From: Paenibacillus farraposensis
GTDB taxonomy: Bacteria; Bacillota; Bacilli; Paenibacillales; Paenibacillaceae
Reading direction: 5' to 3'
Assembly: GCF_020736845.1 (NCBI RefSeq)
Contig: NZ_JAFFQR010000105.1
Location: 85,901 to 149,900 of the forward strand
Length of the DNA: 64,000 nt
Shown: piece by piece, positions 19,668 to 27,864 of the stretch
Layout of the letters: every line of letters begins with the position of its first letter
Numbering within the stretch: position 1 is the stretch's first letter
Notes under the pieces: generated by a model
Told to the model about the DNA's origin: nothing
Seen by the model: the letters and a program-made list of their open reading frames with translations, nothing else
Databases searched by the model: none
Made by a program: the position numbers and the translations under genes

Positions 19668-21149
19668 ATGAAACCGTTTAAATTTTGGTTTGCTATAGGA
19701 AGCCAGCATTTGTATGGACCGGAAACGCTAGAACAGGTACAAGAGCATGCCCGCAAAATTGTGGAAGGATTGAATCGCAGCAGTCATTTGCCGTTTGAAG
19801 TTGTATTGAAACCTGTCCTGACGAATTCCGACGCAATCCGTCGTTTGATTATCAATGCGAATGGGGATGACCTGTGTGCAGGGATCATGACCTGGATGCA
19901 TACATTTTCACCAGCAAAGATGTGGATTGCCGGCTTGACGCGTTTGGCGAAGCCTTTGCTGCATCTGCACACCCAATTTAATCGTGACATCCCTTGGGAT
20001 AGCATTGATATGGATTTTATGAACCTGAATCAATCCGCACATGGTGACCGCGAATTTGGCTTTATCGGTGCACGCTTGGATGTAACACGCAAAGTCGTTG
20101 TTGGATATTGGGAAGAAGAAGGTGTTCAAAAACGTATCGGCAGCTGGATGTCTACTGCGGCTGCTTATAGCGAAAGCCAGAACCTCAAAGTAGCACGCTT
20201 TGGCGATAATATGCGCGAAGTAGCCGTTACCGATGGCAACAAAGTAACCGCTCAAGCTCAATTAGGCTGGTCGATCAATGGCTATGGTGTGGGCGATTTG
20301 GTCGAAATCGTAAATAACGTGACTGAAGGCGAAATCAGTGCATTATTCGAAGAATACAATGAGCTGTATGAATTGTCCGCAGCGGCGAAGCAGCCGGGAG
20401 CTGTTCGGGACTCCATTCTGGAACAGGCGCGTATTGAAATAGGCATGAAGAAGTTTTTGAAGGATGGGGACTTCGGCGCTTTTACAACAACATTTGAAGA
20501 TCTGCATGGATTGAAGCAGCTGCCTGGTCTGGCTGTTCAACGTTTGATGGCTCAAGGCTATGGCTTTGGCGGCGAGGGTGACTGGAAAACAGCAGCATTG
20601 ACACGCTTGATGAAGCTGATGGCCAACAATGTGGACACTTCCTTTATGGAGGACTACACTTACCATCTGGAGTCAGGCAATGAACTGATTATGGGTTCAC
20701 ATATGTTAGAGGTATGTCCGACCATCGCTGTAAATAAACCGCGCATTGATGTTCAGCCGCTGGGTATCGGCGGCAAAGCCGATCCTGCCCGTCTTATTTT
20801 TGCAGGCAAACCGGGCAATGCGCTCGTGGCATCCATTATTGAGCTGAAAGGACGTTTTCGTCTGATTATTAACCAAATCCAGGCGGTAGAAAATAAACAC
20901 AACATGCCTAAGCTGCCTGTAGCCAGTATTTTGTGGAAACCTGAGCCTTCGCTCGAAGTATCCGCCGAAGCATGGATTCATGCTGGAGGAGCACATCATA
21001 CGGTATTGTCCTATGCCGTTACTACCGAACAATTGCTGGATTACGCTGAACTGACAGGCATCGAAGCTGTGGTCATTGATAACAACACGAATATCCGCCA
21101 GTTCCGCCAGGAACTGCAATGGAATGAATTGTACTGGAGAAATAAATAA
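19668..21149 (+). CDS. araA: L-arabinose isomerase
   Basis: A 493-residue enzyme converting L-arabinose to L-ribulose, the first step of arabinose catabolism. The N-terminal FWFAIGSQHLYGPETLEQV, the MTWMHTFSPAKMWIAGL block and the C-terminal region AWIHAGGAHHTVLSY are family hallmarks, and the length matches the usual 490-500. AGGAGGAATTTTGAATT precedes the ATG. The promoter region holds two AraR-type operators and a possible cre site. araB and araD are not adjacent, so this is a stand-alone araA unit closed by its own terminator; the rest of the pathway must be encoded elsewhere. Confidence 0.96.
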   Translation: MKPFKFWFAIGSQHLYGPETLEQVQEHARKIVEGLNRSSHLPFEVVLKPVLTNSDAIRRLIINANGDDLCAGIMTWMHTFSPAKMWIAGLTRLAKPLLHLHTQFNRDIPWDSIDMDFMNLNQSAHGDREFGFIGARLDVTRKVVVGYWEEEGVQKRIGSWMSTAAAYSESQNLKVARFGDNMREVAVTDGNKVTAQAQLGWSINGYGVGDLVEIVNNVTEGEISALFEEYNELYELSAAAKQPGAVRDSILEQARIEIGMKKFLKDGDFGAFTTTFEDLHGLKQLPGLAVQRLMAQGYGFGGEGDWKTAALTRLMKLMANNVDTSFMEDYTYHLESGNELIMGSHMLEVCPTIAVNKPRIDVQPLGIGGKADPARLIFAGKPGNALVASIIELKGRFRLIINQIQAVENKHNMPKLPVASILWKPEPSLEVSAEAWIHAGGAHHTVLSYAVTTEQLLDYAELTGIEAVVIDNNTNIRQFRQELQWNELYWRNK

Positions 21150-21193
21150 GCAGGCTTTGCATAAAAGCTGCTTAGTCATGGACTGGATCAGTG

Positions 21194-21223
21194 AACAGCC
21201 GCAGGATATGCGGCTGTTTTTTG
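21194..21223 (+). terminator. Intrinsic terminator of araA
   Basis: ACAGCCGCA/TGCGGCTGT stem around GGATA, then TTTTT. Confidence 0.9.
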
Positions 21224-21265
21224 TATGCTTTTTGACATCATAAGAAGCGGCTTTAAAATTTATAT

Positions 21266-21295
21266 TTGACAATGATAATCATTATCAAATATGAT
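21266..21295 (+). promoter_or_regulatory. Flavodoxin promoter overlapped by a Fur box
   Basis: TTGACA and TATGAT are separated by 18 bases. The spacer contains GACAATGATAATCATTATC (21268-21286), which matches the classic Fur consensus GATAATGATAATCATTATC at 18 of 19 positions. Fur bound here would block RNA polymerase, so the downstream genes should be made only under iron starvation. Confidence 0.85.
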
Positions 21296-21345
21296 TTGGA
21301 TCATAGGGAATGAAAGCATCCCATATTTCAAAATAAAGGTGAGGG

Positions 21346-21804
21346 ATGAACTTGGGTAAAATCTTGATTGCTTATGCCAGTTTGACCGGTAATACTGAGG
21401 AAATCGCGGAATTGATCGCCGAGGGCGTTCGCCAGGCAGGGCATGAGGCGGAGCTAAAGGCTTCTTATGATTGCAACGCAGCAGATCTGCTCGAATACGA
21501 TGGATTTCTGCTGGGTGTATATACTTGGGGAGACGGAGAGCTTCCTGACGAGTTTTTAGATTTTTACGAGGAACTCGACGAGCTTGATCTGTCTGGTAAA
21601 AAGACTGCTGTATTTGGCAGTGGTGACACTTCTTATGAGCAGTTCTGTGGGGCCGTTGATTTGGTCGAGGAAAAAGTCAAAGAACGAGGCGCCTTCGTTA
21701 TTCAGGAGAGCTTGAAGATCGAATTCAGCCCAATGGAAGATGAAAAGGAGAATTGCCGAGCCTACGGAAGACAATTTGCACAGGCTGGTATTGGAGTGTC
21801 TTGA
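21346..21804 (+). CDS. Short-chain flavodoxin, iron-repressed
   Basis: A 152-residue FMN protein that replaces ferredoxin as electron carrier when iron is scarce. The phosphate-binding loop is YASLTGNTEEIA near the N-terminus, the first FMN loop includes YTWGDGELPD, and the second FMN region is VFGSGDTSYEQFCGAV. The ATG at 21346 lies close to AAAGGTGAGGG; a TTG at 21352 (MGKILIAYAS) has more usual spacing and is an alternative start. A near-perfect Fur box covers the promoter. The next gene starts 20 bases downstream in the same operon, recalling ykuN-ykuO of the Bacillus subtilis Fur-regulated ykuNOP operon. Confidence 0.93.
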   Translation: MNLGKILIAYASLTGNTEEIAELIAEGVRQAGHEAELKASYDCNAADLLEYDGFLLGVYTWGDGELPDEFLDFYEELDELDLSGKKTAVFGSGDTSYEQFCGAVDLVEEKVKERGAFVIQESLKIEFSPMEDEKENCRAYGRQFAQAGIGVS

Positions 21805-21824
21805 GAAGAGAGTGAGGGATAGGT

Positions 21825-22637
21825 ATGCGGGGTAGCAATAGCTTAAGCGGTTTTCCTCTTCTGCAAGACTATCAGCTTGAGGAGATGTGGAGAAGGCCGC
21901 AGCCGGGCCATCCGTCACTGGCAGCACGCGGACGTGAGGGCTGGAATTGGCGGCAGCGGGTTCAATATGCCGTTGGTCACGCGCTAAATGAATACTTTGG
22001 AATGGAAGTAGAGGTACGGCGGGAAGTCCCCGTTCAATACGTACTGGAGAAATGGTGGCCCCGGCAACCAAACAGCTTTGAATCGTTGTTTCATTATTGG
22101 GATGTCAAAAATAAAGTGACAGGTGAGTTGTCTAAAATCTGTGCCTTTAATAAGGACTTATTGGTACCGGTGATGTTGTACGAACAATTTTGCACGTCCG
22201 TGCCTGAGCTCAAGGTCGATATTTCGCTTATTGTGCAGGCGGCCTGGCAGCTATCTGCCGGAGCTGACTCCCTTCTGATTCAAAAGTATATCGTCGACTA
22301 TAATCCTAACGTTATTCATACATTTCAGCATTTGACGAATGTATTCTGTCACTATGCATTTGGAGCTCTCCCTCAGCTTATTGAAGTATACTGTCTGCTG
22401 GAAGGCAAGAAGATTTCTTTTATTCCAGGGCCTTCTTCTTTACGACAATCCCTGGATTATGTACAGCTTTTGCGGGATTCCAGCGAAGATGTTCATGGGA
22501 GAACAGAGCGATGCCGTTGTGGCGGTTGCATAGAGCAGCAGCTATCCCAGGATAGCAGTACCACGAGGGACAAAAAGGGGGAGCAGGAGGCGAAGAGCCG
22601 TAAAGAACGGTTATTCGGACCGCTGCTTTTTTCTTAG
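21825..22637 (+). CDS. Conserved hypothetical protein in the Fur-controlled flavodoxin operon (YkuO-like by position)
   Basis: A 270-residue soluble protein without signal peptide or membrane helices. I recognise no catalytic motif. It is rich in Trp/Tyr near the N-terminus (GWNWRQRVQYAVGHALNEYF). It has an acidic/hydrophobic middle and a cysteine cluster CRCGGC at residues 230-235, followed by a charged, low-complexity tail. Its position 20 bases after an iron-repressed flavodoxin matches ykuO of Bacillus subtilis, a protein of similar length and unknown function. This is an assignment by context, not by alignment. The cysteine cluster suggests metal or Fe-S contact, but that is inference. 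It ends at a strong terminator. Confidence 0.6.
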   Translation: MRGSNSLSGFPLLQDYQLEEMWRRPQPGHPSLAARGREGWNWRQRVQYAVGHALNEYFGMEVEVRREVPVQYVLEKWWPRQPNSFESLFHYWDVKNKVTGELSKICAFNKDLLVPVMLYEQFCTSVPELKVDISLIVQAAWQLSAGADSLLIQKYIVDYNPNVIHTFQHLTNVFCHYAFGALPQLIEVYCLLEGKKISFIPGPSSLRQSLDYVQLLRDSSEDVHGRTERCRCGGCIEQQLSQDSSTTRDKKGEQEAKSRKERLFGPLLFS

Positions 22638-22681
22638 TGTATTTGAGGAATCCTTTACATTTAACGCTGTTTTTGATGTTA

Positions 22682-22708
22682 TGACCTTGGAAACAAGGTC
22701 TTTTTTTG
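22682..22708 (+). terminator. Intrinsic terminator of the flavodoxin operon
   Basis: GACCTTG/CAAGGTC stem closed by a GAAA tetraloop, followed by seven T residues. Confidence 0.95.
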
Positions 22709-22742
22709 CGAAAAAAATTTATGAAAAAAATGAAAATTTGTA

Positions 22743-22771
22743 TTGCCTGAATAGATAAATATATCTATAAT
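22743..22771 (+). promoter_or_regulatory. Candidate SigA promoter of the efflux operon
   Basis: TTGCCT, 17 bases, TATAAT. Transcription would begin near 22778 and give an untranslated leader of about 220 bases before the first adaptor gene. Confidence 0.55.
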
Positions 22772-22792
22772 GTTTCAATGTACGATAGGTAT

Positions 22793-22828
22793 ATGAAAAT
22801 ATTTAAATATGAAGAAGACAGTTTGTGA
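22793..22828 (+). CDS. Possible 11-residue leader peptide
   Basis: ATG AAA ... TTG TGA encodes MKIFKYEEDSL. GATAGGT lies immediately upstream as a weak ribosome binding site, and the frame begins about 15 bases after the inferred transcription start. Its stop codon falls inside the 5' arm of the leader hairpins. A second short frame (MKKTVCEHELACSRHT, 22809-22859) overlaps it. Such leader peptides control antibiotic-inducible genes by ribosome stalling. This is a hypothesis from layout. Confidence 0.35.
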   Translation: MKIFKYEEDSL

Positions 22829-22896
22829 GCATGAGTTAGCTTGTTCTCGGCATACATAAAATAAATCCTGTCTTTTTTGCATGGTATTTGCCATGC
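22815..22896 (+). promoter_or_regulatory. Candidate transcription attenuator in the efflux-operon leader
   Basis: AAGACAG (22815-22821) can pair with CTGTCTT (22868-22874), which runs into TTTT, a terminator-like element with a long loop. The loop holds its own stem GAGCATGAG/CTTGTTCTC with a TTAG loop. A further perfect hairpin GCATGG/CCATGC follows at 22879-22896. The small leader ORFs overlap the 5' arms, so translation could change folding. Confidence 0.4.
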
Positions 22897-22997
22897 GTTT
22901 ATTTACGTTCTAAATTTGGTTTAATGGTCTAATATTTCAATTTTAAAATATTAGCGTTGAATAATAAAAATTTTTTTGGACAACAGGGGTGGAACAA

Positions 22998-23651
22998 GTG
23001 AGTAAGAAAACTGTATTGCCAATCCTCATCGTGCTGTTCATTTTGAGCGGTGGAGCTATTGGTTATTATTATTGGTATCAGGCCACACACTTTGTTAAAA
23101 GCGACGATGCGCGCATTCAAGCCGATCAGTATAAGGTGATGCCGCAAATCTCCGGAGAAATCAGCCACATTGATGTGGAAGAAGGCGATGTGCTGCAGCG
23201 CAATGAACCGATTGCCGAGCAGGATGTGTCTGGACTGGATGCCAGTATGATTAGTAAATCTGTACTGCGTGCGCCGATCAACGGAACGGTCATCAAGATT
23301 TATGCAAAGGAGCATGAAATCGGAACACCGGGCAGTGCTGTTGCGACGATGGTTGATATGAACAACCTGTACGTATCCACGAATATTGAAGAAACCGATA
23401 TTGACCGGATTAAACCGGGACAGCTTGTTGACATTACGCTTGATGCGGCAGGAGATCAGACGATTCAAGGTAAGGTTCGCAAAGTAGGCGAAGCTTCGAA
23501 TGCCGTATTTTCACTCGTTCCGGCAGTGAACACCAGCGGCAACTTTAATAAGGTAACTCAACGTGTGCCTGTCGAAATTGCTGTGAACAAGCCGAAGGGC
23601 CTGAAGCTGATCCCGGGAACGAACGTGGAAGTAAAAATCCATACATCTTAA
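22998..23651 (+). CDS. Minimal HlyD/EmrA-family membrane adaptor
   Basis: A 217-residue protein with one N-terminal transmembrane helix (VLPILIVLFILSGGAIGYYY) and an extracytoplasmic part. The biotinyl-lipoyl halves are visible (VMPQISGEISHIDVEEGDVL and SVLRAPINGTVIKIYAKEHEIG) and are followed by the beta-barrel region. The two lipoyl halves are separated by only about 20 residues, so the long coiled-coil hairpin of EmrA is absent. The GTG at 22998 is chosen because AGGGGTGG precedes it; another GTG lies 9 bases upstream. It is the first gene of the operon, and the exporter begins 16 bases downstream. Confidence 0.88.
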   Translation: MSKKTVLPILIVLFILSGGAIGYYYWYQATHFVKSDDARIQADQYKVMPQISGEISHIDVEEGDVLQRNEPIAEQDVSGLDASMISKSVLRAPINGTVIKIYAKEHEIGTPGSAVATMVDMNNLYVSTNIEETDIDRIKPGQLVDITLDAAGDQTIQGKVRKVGEASNAVFSLVPAVNTSGNFNKVTQRVPVEIAVNKPKGLKLIPGTNVEVKIHTS

Positions 23652-23667
23652 AAAAGGAGGGGTCCAT

Positions 23668-25188
23668 GTGGCTGCCAATGAAACTGCTGCTGCTCCTTCG
23701 ACAGATTCCTCCAAAGAACGCTGGCTTGCCTTTTTCGCTATCGTTTTAGGCGCCTTTGTCGCCATTCTGAACAACAGTCTGATCAATGTCGCCATTCCCC
23801 GATTGACGACGGATTTAGGATCAACGACGACACGGATTCAGTGGGTTATTACAGGTTACACGCTTGCATCCGGTGTTATCGTCCCGATTACCGGATATAT
23901 GGAGCAGCGTATCGGATATAAAAAGTTTTTGATTCTTGCGCTCAGCGTGTTCTCGCTGGGGACAGGAGTATGTATTTTTGCATGGAGTGATTCTTCCCTG
24001 ATCGCGGCCCGTGTGCTCGCTGGTCTGGGCGGCGGGGTTATTATGCCGCTGAGTATGACGATTATTTACAAAATCATGCCGCGTGAACAAATCGGCATGT
24101 CACTGGGGATATGGGGGATCGCCGCAATGGCGGCGCCAGCGATTGGACCTACACTGAGCGGATACTTAATTGAGTGGTTTAACTGGCGTTTCTTGTTTAT
24201 TGTCAGTCTGCCTGTTGCCTTATTTGCCATTTTAATGGTGATTCTTCTAATCAAGGAGCCGCCGAAAGTAAAGCCAAAGCCATTTGATGTGCCGGGCTTT
24301 TTGCTGGCTGCAACTTGTGCTGGAACGCTTTTGTATGCTTTGACGAACGGGCAGCGTGACGGCTGGACTTCTTTTGGAATCATATCGCTTCTATTCATTG
24401 CTTTCTGGGCACTTGTCTTTCTCATTTATGTAGAGAGCGGCAAGGATAATGCAGTAATTGAGATTTCATTATTCAAGAATTTCAAATATACGATTAGTGT
24501 TATTGCCTCCAGTCTGGTCATGATGGGGATGTATGGCGGAACGTTCTTGACACCGTTGTTTTTGCAAAATATTCAGCGTGTGTCCCCGATTGATACCGGT
24601 ATTATCCTCATCCCACAGGCCATTGCCATGGCGGTCATGATGCCTGTTGCCGGGCGGCTGTTCGATAAGTTCGGCATTGTGCCTCTGGGTCTGGTCGGTC
24701 TGACATTAACCAGCTTTATGACCTATCACCTTCATCAGCTTACGCCAGATACTCCGCATGCCTGGTTGGAGACCGTAATGGCATTACGGGGGGTGGGAAT
24801 TGGTATTTGTATGATGCCATTGTCCACGGTCGGCATGAACGCTGTTCACCCGAGCAAGGTGGCGAATGCGTCTACAGCATCCAATCTGGTACGTACCGTG
24901 GCTGCATCGATGGCGATTGCGGTATTGACCGCGATTATGCAAAGCCGGTCGGCAGCTCATGCCCAACAAATTTCGGAGTCCATTACACAAGACTCGGCTC
25001 ATGTGCTACAAGCGACATTGGGCAGCTCATGGATGTCATCCATCAGTAGTTTAATCACACTGGATGCCACATCAAGAGGCATCGGGGATACGTTCCTCAT
25101 TTCATCCATACCGCTGTTTTGCACGATTCCGCTAATCTTTTTGTTTATTCAGGGGAAGCGAGCAAAGACACAGCCGGAAGCTGAATAA
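23668..25188 (+). CDS. DHA2-family MFS drug exporter (EmrB/QacA type)
   Basis: A 506-residue proton-driven exporter with about 14 hydrophobic segments. The DHA2 motifs are visible: LNNSLINVAIPRLTTDL in helix 1, WVITGYTLASGVIVPITGY, the loop after helix 2 (RIGYKKFLILAL) and the motif C region IWGIAAMAAPAIGPTLSGYL. The start is the GTG at 23668 after AAAGGAGGGG. It is flanked by two adaptors, the short one upstream and a lipoprotein downstream, an arrangement suggesting export across the wall or to a surface partner. Substrates are probably hydrophobic toxic compounds. The leader upstream may make expression inducible. Confidence 0.93.
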   Translation: MAANETAAAPSTDSSKERWLAFFAIVLGAFVAILNNSLINVAIPRLTTDLGSTTTRIQWVITGYTLASGVIVPITGYMEQRIGYKKFLILALSVFSLGTGVCIFAWSDSSLIAARVLAGLGGGVIMPLSMTIIYKIMPREQIGMSLGIWGIAAMAAPAIGPTLSGYLIEWFNWRFLFIVSLPVALFAILMVILLIKEPPKVKPKPFDVPGFLLAATCAGTLLYALTNGQRDGWTSFGIISLLFIAFWALVFLIYVESGKDNAVIEISLFKNFKYTISVIASSLVMMGMYGGTFLTPLFLQNIQRVSPIDTGIILIPQAIAMAVMMPVAGRLFDKFGIVPLGLVGLTLTSFMTYHLHQLTPDTPHAWLETVMALRGVGIGICMMPLSTVGMNAVHPSKVANASTASNLVRTVAASMAIAVLTAIMQSRSAAHAQQISESITQDSAHVLQATLGSSWMSSISSLITLDATSRGIGDTFLISSIPLFCTIPLIFLFIQGKRAKTQPEAE

Positions 25189-25253
25189 AGAACTACCAAA
25201 TATCGACTGGATGGCTTACATTATTTCCACGGACAGAAAGAAAGGGAATTATC

Positions 25254-26720
25254 ATGAAAATATTGAGAGTAGAAAGTACATTAGCGGCTTTGGTCCTCGG
25301 CGGCGCAGTGTTAGCGGGCTGCTCCAGTAATAGCGGCGCGGCGCAGGACATGGTTGTTCCGGTCAAGATCACGCAAGCCCAGCAGGGCATGATCGGACAG
25401 GGTAACATTTATACAGGTACAGTCACCCCTTCGGAGACGGTAAATATCGTACCTAAAGCAGGCGGTAAAGTGATGGAGCTGCCTGTGGATATTGGCTCAG
25501 TGGTCAAAAAAGGCCAAGTGTTGTTCAAACTTGATGACAAGGATATGCAGAACAATGTTGCAAAAGCTCGTGCAGCTGCAGCAGCAGCGGCAGCCGGAGT
25601 AAGCAGCGCTCAAGCATCCCATGAATCATCCATGGTCCAAGCCAATTCTGGCCTGGTACAGTCCAAGAGCGGCGTGATTCAATCGCAAAGCGCAATCAAT
25701 CAGGCGCAGGGCGCTATTAATCAGGCCACTACAGCAGTAGAACAGGCGACACATGGTGTCTCCTCGGCTGCCAACACCGTGAAGCAAACAGGGCAAGCTT
25801 TGGCGGATGCACAAAAAAATGTGGCACGTACACAAAGCCTGTTTGATGCAGGTGCAAGCACCCAAGCTCAATTGGAACAAGCCAAAACAGCTGTCGTGAA
25901 CGCGGAAGCAGCCTATAAAAATGCGCAAAATGCGCAGGCTAACGCACAGGATCAGCTGGTAGCTGCGCAAAAGGCACTCACCACCGCCCACAACAGCTAT
26001 GATACAGCGAAAAGCAGCTACAGCAATGCCAACAACGGTTACAGCAATGCCCAAGGTCAAGTTAAGGTGGCTCAAAATACTGCGGTTATTGAGTCCAGCC
26101 AGCAAGCGCTCAAACAGGCACAGCTGAATGTAAATATCGCACAGGATGCACTAAACGATACTGTAATTACATCACCGATCGACGGTATTGTAGGTACCAA
26201 AAATGCAGAGGTCGGCGAAATGGTTTCTGCTCAGGCTCCTGCGCTGGTTATCGCCAATCTGAGTACAGTAAATACGCTGATCTATGTTCCGGCTGAACAG
26301 ATTAACAATGTTAAAGTAGGAGACAAGGTACAGGTTCGTGTCGCAGCATCCAATATTGTAACAACAGGTACGGTAAAAAATGTAAGCCCGTTAGACGCCA
26401 GCGGCAAAGGTTATCCTGTGAAAATCTCGGTCACGAACCCGGATATGAAGCTGAAATCCGGTATGCTGGCTGATATCAGCTTTGTCGCTGCCAATGCACA
26501 AGAGGGCATTGTTATTCCTACTGCAGCCGTTCAAAAGGATCAAGGCAAAGAATATGTCTATGTTGTTAATGGAGACCATGCCAAACGCAAGGAAGTAAAA
26601 ACCGTTCAAACGACAGGCTCCCAAACGCTGGTTACCAGTGGTTTGAGCGATGAAGAGAATGTAATTGTGAATAATCTGGCGTTGCTGTCCGATAACTCAC
26701 CGATTACAATCAGCCAATAA
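25254..26720 (+). CDS. HlyD-like efflux adaptor lipoprotein with long coiled coil
   Basis: A 488-residue lipoprotein: signal peptide with lipobox LAGC (Cys at about residue 23), then a lipoyl half (VNIVPKAGGKVMELPVDIGSVVKKGQVLFKLDD). A roughly 190-residue alanine/glutamine/serine-rich helical hairpin follows (many AxxxQAQ heptads), then the second lipoyl half (DTVITSPIDGIVGTKNAEVGEMV), a beta-barrel and a membrane-proximal domain. This is the RND/ABC-type periplasmic adaptor fold, here anchored by lipid in a Gram-positive. AAAGAAAGGGAATTATC precedes the ATG. It is the last gene of the efflux operon, 65 bases after the MFS gene, and ends at a strong terminator. Confidence 0.9.
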   Translation: MKILRVESTLAALVLGGAVLAGCSSNSGAAQDMVVPVKITQAQQGMIGQGNIYTGTVTPSETVNIVPKAGGKVMELPVDIGSVVKKGQVLFKLDDKDMQNNVAKARAAAAAAAAGVSSAQASHESSMVQANSGLVQSKSGVIQSQSAINQAQGAINQATTAVEQATHGVSSAANTVKQTGQALADAQKNVARTQSLFDAGASTQAQLEQAKTAVVNAEAAYKNAQNAQANAQDQLVAAQKALTTAHNSYDTAKSSYSNANNGYSNAQGQVKVAQNTAVIESSQQALKQAQLNVNIAQDALNDTVITSPIDGIVGTKNAEVGEMVSAQAPALVIANLSTVNTLIYVPAEQINNVKVGDKVQVRVAASNIVTTGTVKNVSPLDASGKGYPVKISVTNPDMKLKSGMLADISFVAANAQEGIVIPTAAVQKDQGKEYVYVVNGDHAKRKEVKTVQTTGSQTLVTSGLSDEENVIVNNLALLSDNSPITISQ

Positions 26721-26759
26721 TGTGGTTCAGCATCTACTAAAATAATGAAGCATCATGTG

Positions 26760-26801
26760 CAGGACAGACCGTAGCAGCCTATGGGTCTGTCCTGTTTTAT
26801 T
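26760..26801 (+). terminator. Intrinsic terminator of the efflux operon
   Basis: AGGACAGACC pairs with GGTCTGTCCT, followed by a T-rich tract GTTTTATTTT. Confidence 0.9.
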
Positions 26802-26952
26802 TTATTGCACATATATTTTTTACATAGTTTGATGTCGGAAAGAGGCTATTTTTGGCGAACTTTGGTATGATAGGATAGACTAAACCGGAAATAGATCGTT
26901 TACTAGATCGAAATTTATTCATTCTCAAATAAATGATCGGGGGAATTGGACT

Positions 26953-27795
26953 GTGGAAGTTAAATTAGTCGTGGATTTTGATGCTTATGAGGATGGGCAA
27001 ACGATGGCTAAATTGGTTGAGGAGCTGGCAGCCAAGCCGGAGTGCGCAGAAATCACGGATTTGATTATTGGGGATTGGGGCGGAGCCTATGAAAATTCGC
27101 CTGAGGATTTTATCCCGGTGCTGGTAAAGCATAAAGATCAATTTCCGAAGCTGCGCAAGCTGTTTATCGGCGATATGGAATATGACGAGTGTGAGGTATC
27201 ATGGATTAATCAAACGAATCTGTCTCCGCTGTTAGAAGCGTTTCCAACATTGGAATCCTTTTATGTCAAGGGAAGTCAGGATTTGAGCTTGGAGCCGCTT
27301 CGCCATAGCCGCTTACAGGAGCTGGTCATTATTTGCGGCGGTCTGCCGGCCAGCGTCCTTCACCAAATCCACAATGCCGAATTGCCTGAATTGCGCAAGC
27401 TGGAGCTGTATTTGGGGGTGGATGAATACGGTTTTGACGGCAGCCTGAAGGATGTTTTACCATTCCTCGACCATAATCCGTTTCCCAAGCTTACATATCT
27501 GGGGTTAAAAGATAGTGAATTGCAGGATGAAATCGCGATTGCAGCAGCGAATGCCCCTGTGATCCAACAATTGGAAGTGCTTGATCTGTCCCAAGGGACT
27601 TTATCAGATAAGGGAGCAGAGGCACTTTTGTCTAGTGAAAGCATTAAAGGATTGAAGCATCTGGATTTGAACTATCATTATATGTCCAATGAAATGATGC
27701 AGCGCTGGAAAAGCACCGGACGATCTGTAAATGTGGACGATCAGCAGAAAGCAGATGAGGAAGATGATTGGCGCTATCCATCGTTGACTGAGTAA
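26953..27795 (+). CDS. STM4015-family leucine-rich-repeat protein
   Basis: A 280-residue soluble protein built of irregular leucine-rich repeats: LRKLFIGDMEY, LESFYVKGSQDLSLEPL, LQELVIICGGLP, LRKLELYLGVDEYG, LTYLGLKDSEL, LEVLDLSQGTLSDKG and LKHLDLNYHYM. No signal peptide is present, so it is cytoplasmic and probably a binding or scaffold protein. The order of the four following genes matches the Salmonella STM4015-STM4011 cluster, which supports the family call. The GTG at 26953 follows CGGGGGAATTGG. It is the first gene of a five-gene operon; function unknown in any organism to my knowledge. Confidence 0.82.
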   Translation: MEVKLVVDFDAYEDGQTMAKLVEELAAKPECAEITDLIIGDWGGAYENSPEDFIPVLVKHKDQFPKLRKLFIGDMEYDECEVSWINQTNLSPLLEAFPTLESFYVKGSQDLSLEPLRHSRLQELVIICGGLPASVLHQIHNAELPELRKLELYLGVDEYGFDGSLKDVLPFLDHNPFPKLTYLGLKDSELQDEIAIAAANAPVIQQLEVLDLSQGTLSDKGAEALLSSESIKGLKHLDLNYHYMSNEMMQRWKSTGRSVNVDDQQKADEEDDWRYPSLTE

Positions 27796-27864
27796 TTTTA
27801 CCCGAGAAGATGCATCAGTAACAGATGATGTTCAAATAAAGCGGTTTAAAGTGAGGCGGCTTTT

